Assembly (NCBI RefSeq): GCF_035222275.1
Contig: NW_026946359.1
Coordinates: forward strand, 6,758,001-6,822,000
Direction of reading: 5' to 3'
DNA from: Podospora bellae-mahoneyi
Lineage: Eukaryota; Ascomycota; Sordariomycetes; Sordariales; Podosporaceae
Length of the DNA stretch: 64,000 bases
Positions 59,501 to 64,000 of this stretch are shown one piece after another. The translations under genes and the position numbers were made by a program. Under the pieces are notes generated by a model that saw nothing but the letters and a program-made list of their open reading frames with translations, was not told the DNA's origin and did no database searches. Each line of letters begins with the position of its first letter. Position 1 is the first letter of the stretch.

Positions 59501-59998
59501 TGTTGTGATGGGGTTCAGGAGATTCAGAGCCAACGACGACGAGTATGTGCGACAGCAAGACGAGGAAGAAAAAAGTAAACGAAGACTGTAGTTCCCGGCT
59601 GACTTCTCCCTGGCTTACACGGCCATGTAAATGCCAAGGCCGCGCAACACCCCGGCAGGCATGCGGGCAGCGGCTGATAGCAAGTGCTGGAGTGCGATTG
59701 AGCTCGGCTTTCCACGGCCTAAGCCGGCCCGGCCTGTTGTGGTAAGCCCACCTTCCAGGAACGACTTGGTTTCGAGGGGGGGTTCACAAGTCGACGGACG
59801 TCAGTGATGCTGATCGTGGGCTCCGTGTCTGCCCAGGGCCGCGGTAAACCGCTGAGCCGCGTGTCTGTTTCGCTTTGCTCTCGATCCCCTACGCCAATTC
59901 TCACCCATCTTCTGCACCTGTTCTGCTTCAGTGGCTGTTCCTTTTGCGCAACAGCTCTATCCCACCATCTCCAACGTCATCGCATCTCCGTCGCAAGC
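59501..59998. promoter_or_regulatory. Shared promoter region of ivd and mccB
   Basis: A 498 bp gap lies between the start codons of two divergent leucine-catabolism genes. It contains the inverted repeat CGGCTT (59705-59710) and AAGCCG (59721-59726), and a GC-rich CGGCCTAAGCCGGCCCGG stretch, which could be binding sites for a Zn2Cys6 regulator. This is inference from motif shape only. Confidence 0.45.
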
Positions 59999-61780
59999 AT
60001 GCTCCCCCAAATATCGCGACAATTGAGTCGCCAATGCCGGCGCCCTCGCCTTCTCCGTCCAACCCCCCATCCCTCGTCACCAGGAACACCACGGTGCTGC
60101 AGCAGGACGGTAGCAACCTTCACCACCCCCCACCAATCCTCCTCCATCTCCGTCATCCCCACCGCCGTCGACCCCTCCTCCCCCGAATACCTCGAAAACA
60201 CCAAGCTCATGTCTGCCGCCATGTCCCGCCTCGACTCCCTCACCCGCAAAGCTCACCAGGGCGGTCCCGCAAAGGCAAAGGAAAAGCACCTCGCCAGAAA
60301 GAAGATGCTCCCCCGCGACAGGATCACGGCTTTGATCGACCCGGGCAGCACCTTTCTTGAACTTTCCCCCCTGGCCGGTCACGAGCTCTACCCCGAGGCC
60401 GAGGTGCCGTGCGGCGGTATCATCACCGGAGTGGGTGTTGTTGAGGGAGTGGAGTGCGTAATCGTTGCCAACGACAGCACCGTCAAGGGAGGGACATACT
60501 ACCCTATCACGGTCAAAAAGCATCTTCGTGCGCAGGAGGTGGCAAAGGAGAACAACCTCCCGTGCATATACCTTGTTGATTCTGGAGGAGCGAACCTGCC
60601 GCACCAGTCGGATGTGTTCCCGGACAGGGAGCATTTCGGACGGATCTTCTACAACCAGGCGAGGATGTCCGCTGCGGGGGTTCCACAGATTGCCGTGGTG
60701 ATGGGGCCTTGCACTGCGGGAGGGGCGTATGTACCGGCCATGAGTGACGAGAGTATCATTGTGCAGGAGCAGGGTCACATCTTTCTTGCGGGGCCGCCGT
60801 TGGTCAAGGCGGCAACGGGGGAGGTGGTGAGCCCGGAGGAGCTGGGGGGGGGAAAGATGCATAGTAGCGTGAGTGGTGTGACGGATTACTTGGCGGTGGA
60901 TGATGCCCATGCTGTTGTGCTGGCGAGGAGGTGCGTGAGTAACCTCAACTGGCCCAAGAAGACCGCACTGGTGAAGACGTATGAGGAGCCGGTGTATGAT
61001 CCGGAGGAGCTGCTGGGGATTGCGAGCACCAACCTCAGAAAGCCACTGCCGATCCATGAGGTTATTGCACGGATTGTGGACGGCAGCAAGTTTAGCGAGT
61101 TCAAGAGGGACTTTGGGACCACGCTGGTGACGGGCTTCGCCGAGATTTACGGGCACAAGGTTGGCATTGTGGCCAATAACGGGATTCTGTTCAGCAGTTC
61201 GTCGCTGAAGGGGGCGCATTTCATTGAGTTGTGCTCTCAGAGGGGGATCCCGCTGGTGTTTTTGCAGAACATCAGTGGGTTCATGGTTGGTAAGGATGCG
61301 GAGAGGGAGGGGATTGCGAAGAACGGCGCGAAGCTGGTCACGGCGGTGGCGTGCGCGGATGTGCCCAAGTTTACGGTGGTGGTGGGAGGTAGTTATGGTG
61401 CGGGCAACTATGGCATGTGCGGGCGGGCGTACTCGCCGAGGTTCTTGTGGATGTGGCCGAATGCGAGGGTGGGCGTGATGGGTGGTGAGCAGCTCGCCAA
61501 GGTGATGGAGACGGTTGGGAAGGGGGTGGATGAGGGGTTGAAGGACAGGATCGAGAAAGAGAGTGATAGTGTTTTCTCGAGTGCGAGGTTGTGGGTGAGT
61601 ATTTTGTTCACGATCATCGAGGTCCTGAGTCACGGAGTGCTAACATTGGGGGTCCAGGATGACGGTGTCATTCCACCACAGCATACCAGGAGATACCTAG
61701 GCCTGGGACTGAACGCCGCGATGGGAGGCAGGAACGATGTCCAGGCTGGTGCTACGAAGTTTGGTGTTTTCAGAATGTAA
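59999..61780 (+). CDS. mccB: 3-methylcrotonyl-CoA carboxylase beta subunit, mitochondrial
   Basis: Carboxyltransferase subunit; with the biotin-carrying alpha subunit it makes 3-methylglutaconyl-CoA, the leucine breakdown step after isovaleryl-CoA dehydrogenase. Exon 1 is 59999..61594, a 63 nt intron spans 61595..61657 (GTGAGT, GCTAAC, CAG), exon 2 is 61658..61780; 572 residues. The intron is in frame and lacks stops, so an unspliced reading adds 21 spurious residues between SSARLW and [11 protein letters not shown]. The N-terminus ([20 protein letters not shown]) is a strong mitochondrial presequence. Two crotonase-fold halves are visible, with [16 protein letters not shown] in the first and [22 protein letters not shown] in the second. 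The frame upstream to 59804 is treated as 5' untranslated. The alpha subunit gene is not in the window. Confidence 0.96.
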   Translation: MLPQISRQLSRQCRRPRLLRPTPHPSSPGTPRCCSRTVATFTTPHQSSSISVIPTAVDPSSPEYLENTKLMSAAMSRLDSLTRKAHQGGPAKAKEKHLARKKMLPRDRITALIDPGSTFLELSPLAGHELYPEAEVPCGGIITGVGVVEGVECVIVANDSTVKGGTYYPITVKKHLRAQEVAKENNLPCIYLVDSGGANLPHQSDVFPDREHFGRIFYNQARMSAAGVPQIAVVMGPCTAGGAYVPAMSDESIIVQEQGHIFLAGPPLVKAATGEVVSPEELGGGKMHSSVSGVTDYLAVDDAHAVVLARRCVSNLNWPKKTALVKTYEEPVYDPEELLGIASTNLRKPLPIHEVIARIVDGSKFSEFKRDFGTTLVTGFAEIYGHKVGIVANNGILFSSSSLKGAHFIELCSQRGIPLVFLQNISGFMVGKDAEREGIAKNGAKLVTAVACADVPKFTVVVGGSYGAGNYGMCGRAYSPRFLWMWPNARVGVMGGEQLAKVMETVGKGVDEGLKDRIEKESDSVFSSARLWVSILFTIIEVLSHGVLTLGVQDDGVIPPQHTRRYLGLGLNAAMGGRNDVQAGATKFGVFRM

Positions 61781-62642
61781 ATGCTCGCCAGGTAAAATCA
61801 TGGAGATGCTTGAGGAGCGGGCGTAGGGGAGCAAGCATGTGTTTTGGTGATATAAAGTGAAGAAGTTTTCACAAACCGAGATAACCCAATTCATTACTAC
61901 CTACTTTGCCCATCTGCTTCAAAGTCGGTTGCATCGTCAACACTCTTGCTTGCCATCCTTGGACTCCTATCCATCTGCCCTGGCCACTAAACCCTCATAA
62001 ATGATATGTCTGTGCTTCGTCTCGTACTGCTTGTGGATACGGCGTCACCATGGTGTTTTGACAGTTTGCATATCAGCCCTTCCCCTCACCCCTCACCCCT
62101 CACCCCCCATCCGACCAACCCCTATTTCAGGGGCAAATGTCTAGTCGAAGAGGCTGTCATCCGCGTGATTGAACAGCTTTGCAATCGACCCATCTGGGCA
62201 CTTGTCGATCTGCCACGCAACAGTTCTGTTGGCCGTGTTTCAAACCCGAACGCCGTCACCGAAAGGCGAGAATTCCTCCAAGCGCACCATTCTCACAGGA
62301 AAATGTGGGCTTGAAAAGATCCAGATGCGTTATCGACAGCACCGATCTCTGATCTAGCCCTCAAGTGCGGGACTGGCGGTAGGAAAAGCTACCCCTACTT
62401 CCCCACATGGAGGCGCTTCCAGCCTTGTCGATTCCCTGTCAGATACCACCTCAGAATGGTGGGGGGCTGCGGGCAGGAGTGGTATAAACCAAGCTACCCC
62501 GCTTGGGGATATCTGAACTGGACAGGAAACACGACAAGGGATATCAGCAGAGATAAATACCATTGAAGCATCGAGAAACCAAAAGGTCTTGACATCGCCA
62601 TACTTCGAGAAAGCATCAACAGTGCCAGACCAAAACACACCC
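61781..62642. other. Intergenic region, mccB 3' side and promoter of the SDR gene
   Basis: 862 bp with no recognised gene. It should contain the mccB polyadenylation site and the promoter of the downstream short-chain dehydrogenase. A C-rich run (CCCTCACCCCTCACCCCTCACCCC) is at about 62,083-62,107. Open frames of about 100-165 codons here have no family match. Confidence 0.4.
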
Positions 62643-63960
<1,318 letters not shown>

Positions 63961-64000
63961 AAGGTTCATCATCCATGGAGTGGTTGAATTTGTGTCAGAG

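Noticed and set aside
60077-61633. 518-codon open frame on the minus strand
   Set aside because: Antisense shadow of mccB; rich in H, R and P with no domain.

Overview
The window reads as nuclear DNA of a filamentous ascomycete, most likely class Sordariomycetes and probably Sordariales. Genes are dense on both strands and carry short introns (53-142 nt) with GT...CTRAY...AG signals. The proteins have fungal architectures, including a 902-residue Vps34, an Nse4 kleisin, Ubc13, a GATOR2/SEACAT WDR59-like protein, a mitochondrial Etr1-type reductase and leucine catabolism enzymes. The central 33 kb shows heavy repeat-induced point mutation (RIP): CpA and TpG are almost absent, TpA is in large excess, and no reading frame of 60 codons or more survives on either strand from about 21,411 to 52,485. 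No species can be named.

Left gene block (1-20,200): a partial coiled-coil protein (-), the SMC5/6 kleisin Nse4 (-), the class III PI3-kinase Vps34 (+), mitochondrial enoyl thioester reductase (-), a small basic, disordered protein (-), E2 enzyme Ubc13 (-), a very large WD40-RWD-RING protein of the WDR59/Sea3 type (+) and a dienelactone-hydrolase-family protein (-). I reassembled exons by hand for six of these genes.

Central repeat block (about 20,205-53,130): a nested stack of LTR retrotransposons that can be unpacked exactly from target-site duplications. A B-type element (LTR B1) lies in what looks like a DNA-transposon remnant. Element A1 (20,963-52,161, TSD CTAG) is inserted in LTR B1. 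Element B (23,143-42,571, TSD TTAGG) is inserted in A1. Element A2 (24,218-35,998, TSD ATAG) is inserted in the gag of B. Removing inserts gives about 11.77 kb for A (two copies, 360 bp LTRs) and about 7.64 kb for B (421 bp LTRs). Both are Ty3/gypsy elements. B ends its pol with a chromodomain, and A carries a further 3.5 kb of unexplained sequence after the integrase. A solo reverse-oriented A-type LTR sits at the right end. Two tandem, inverted tRNA-like sequences lie near the 3' end of B.

Right gene block (53,840-64,000): a single-exon Nudix hydrolase (-), then a 3.7 kb stretch without recognised genes. A divergent pair follows, isovaleryl-CoA dehydrogenase (-) and the 3-methylcrotonyl-CoA carboxylase beta subunit (+), two steps of mitochondrial leucine breakdown that share a 498 bp promoter region. 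The last gene is a short-chain dehydrogenase with a mitochondrial-type N-terminus (+). Two of these genes contain introns that are multiples of three and free of stop codons, so a plain ORF call would wrongly translate through them.
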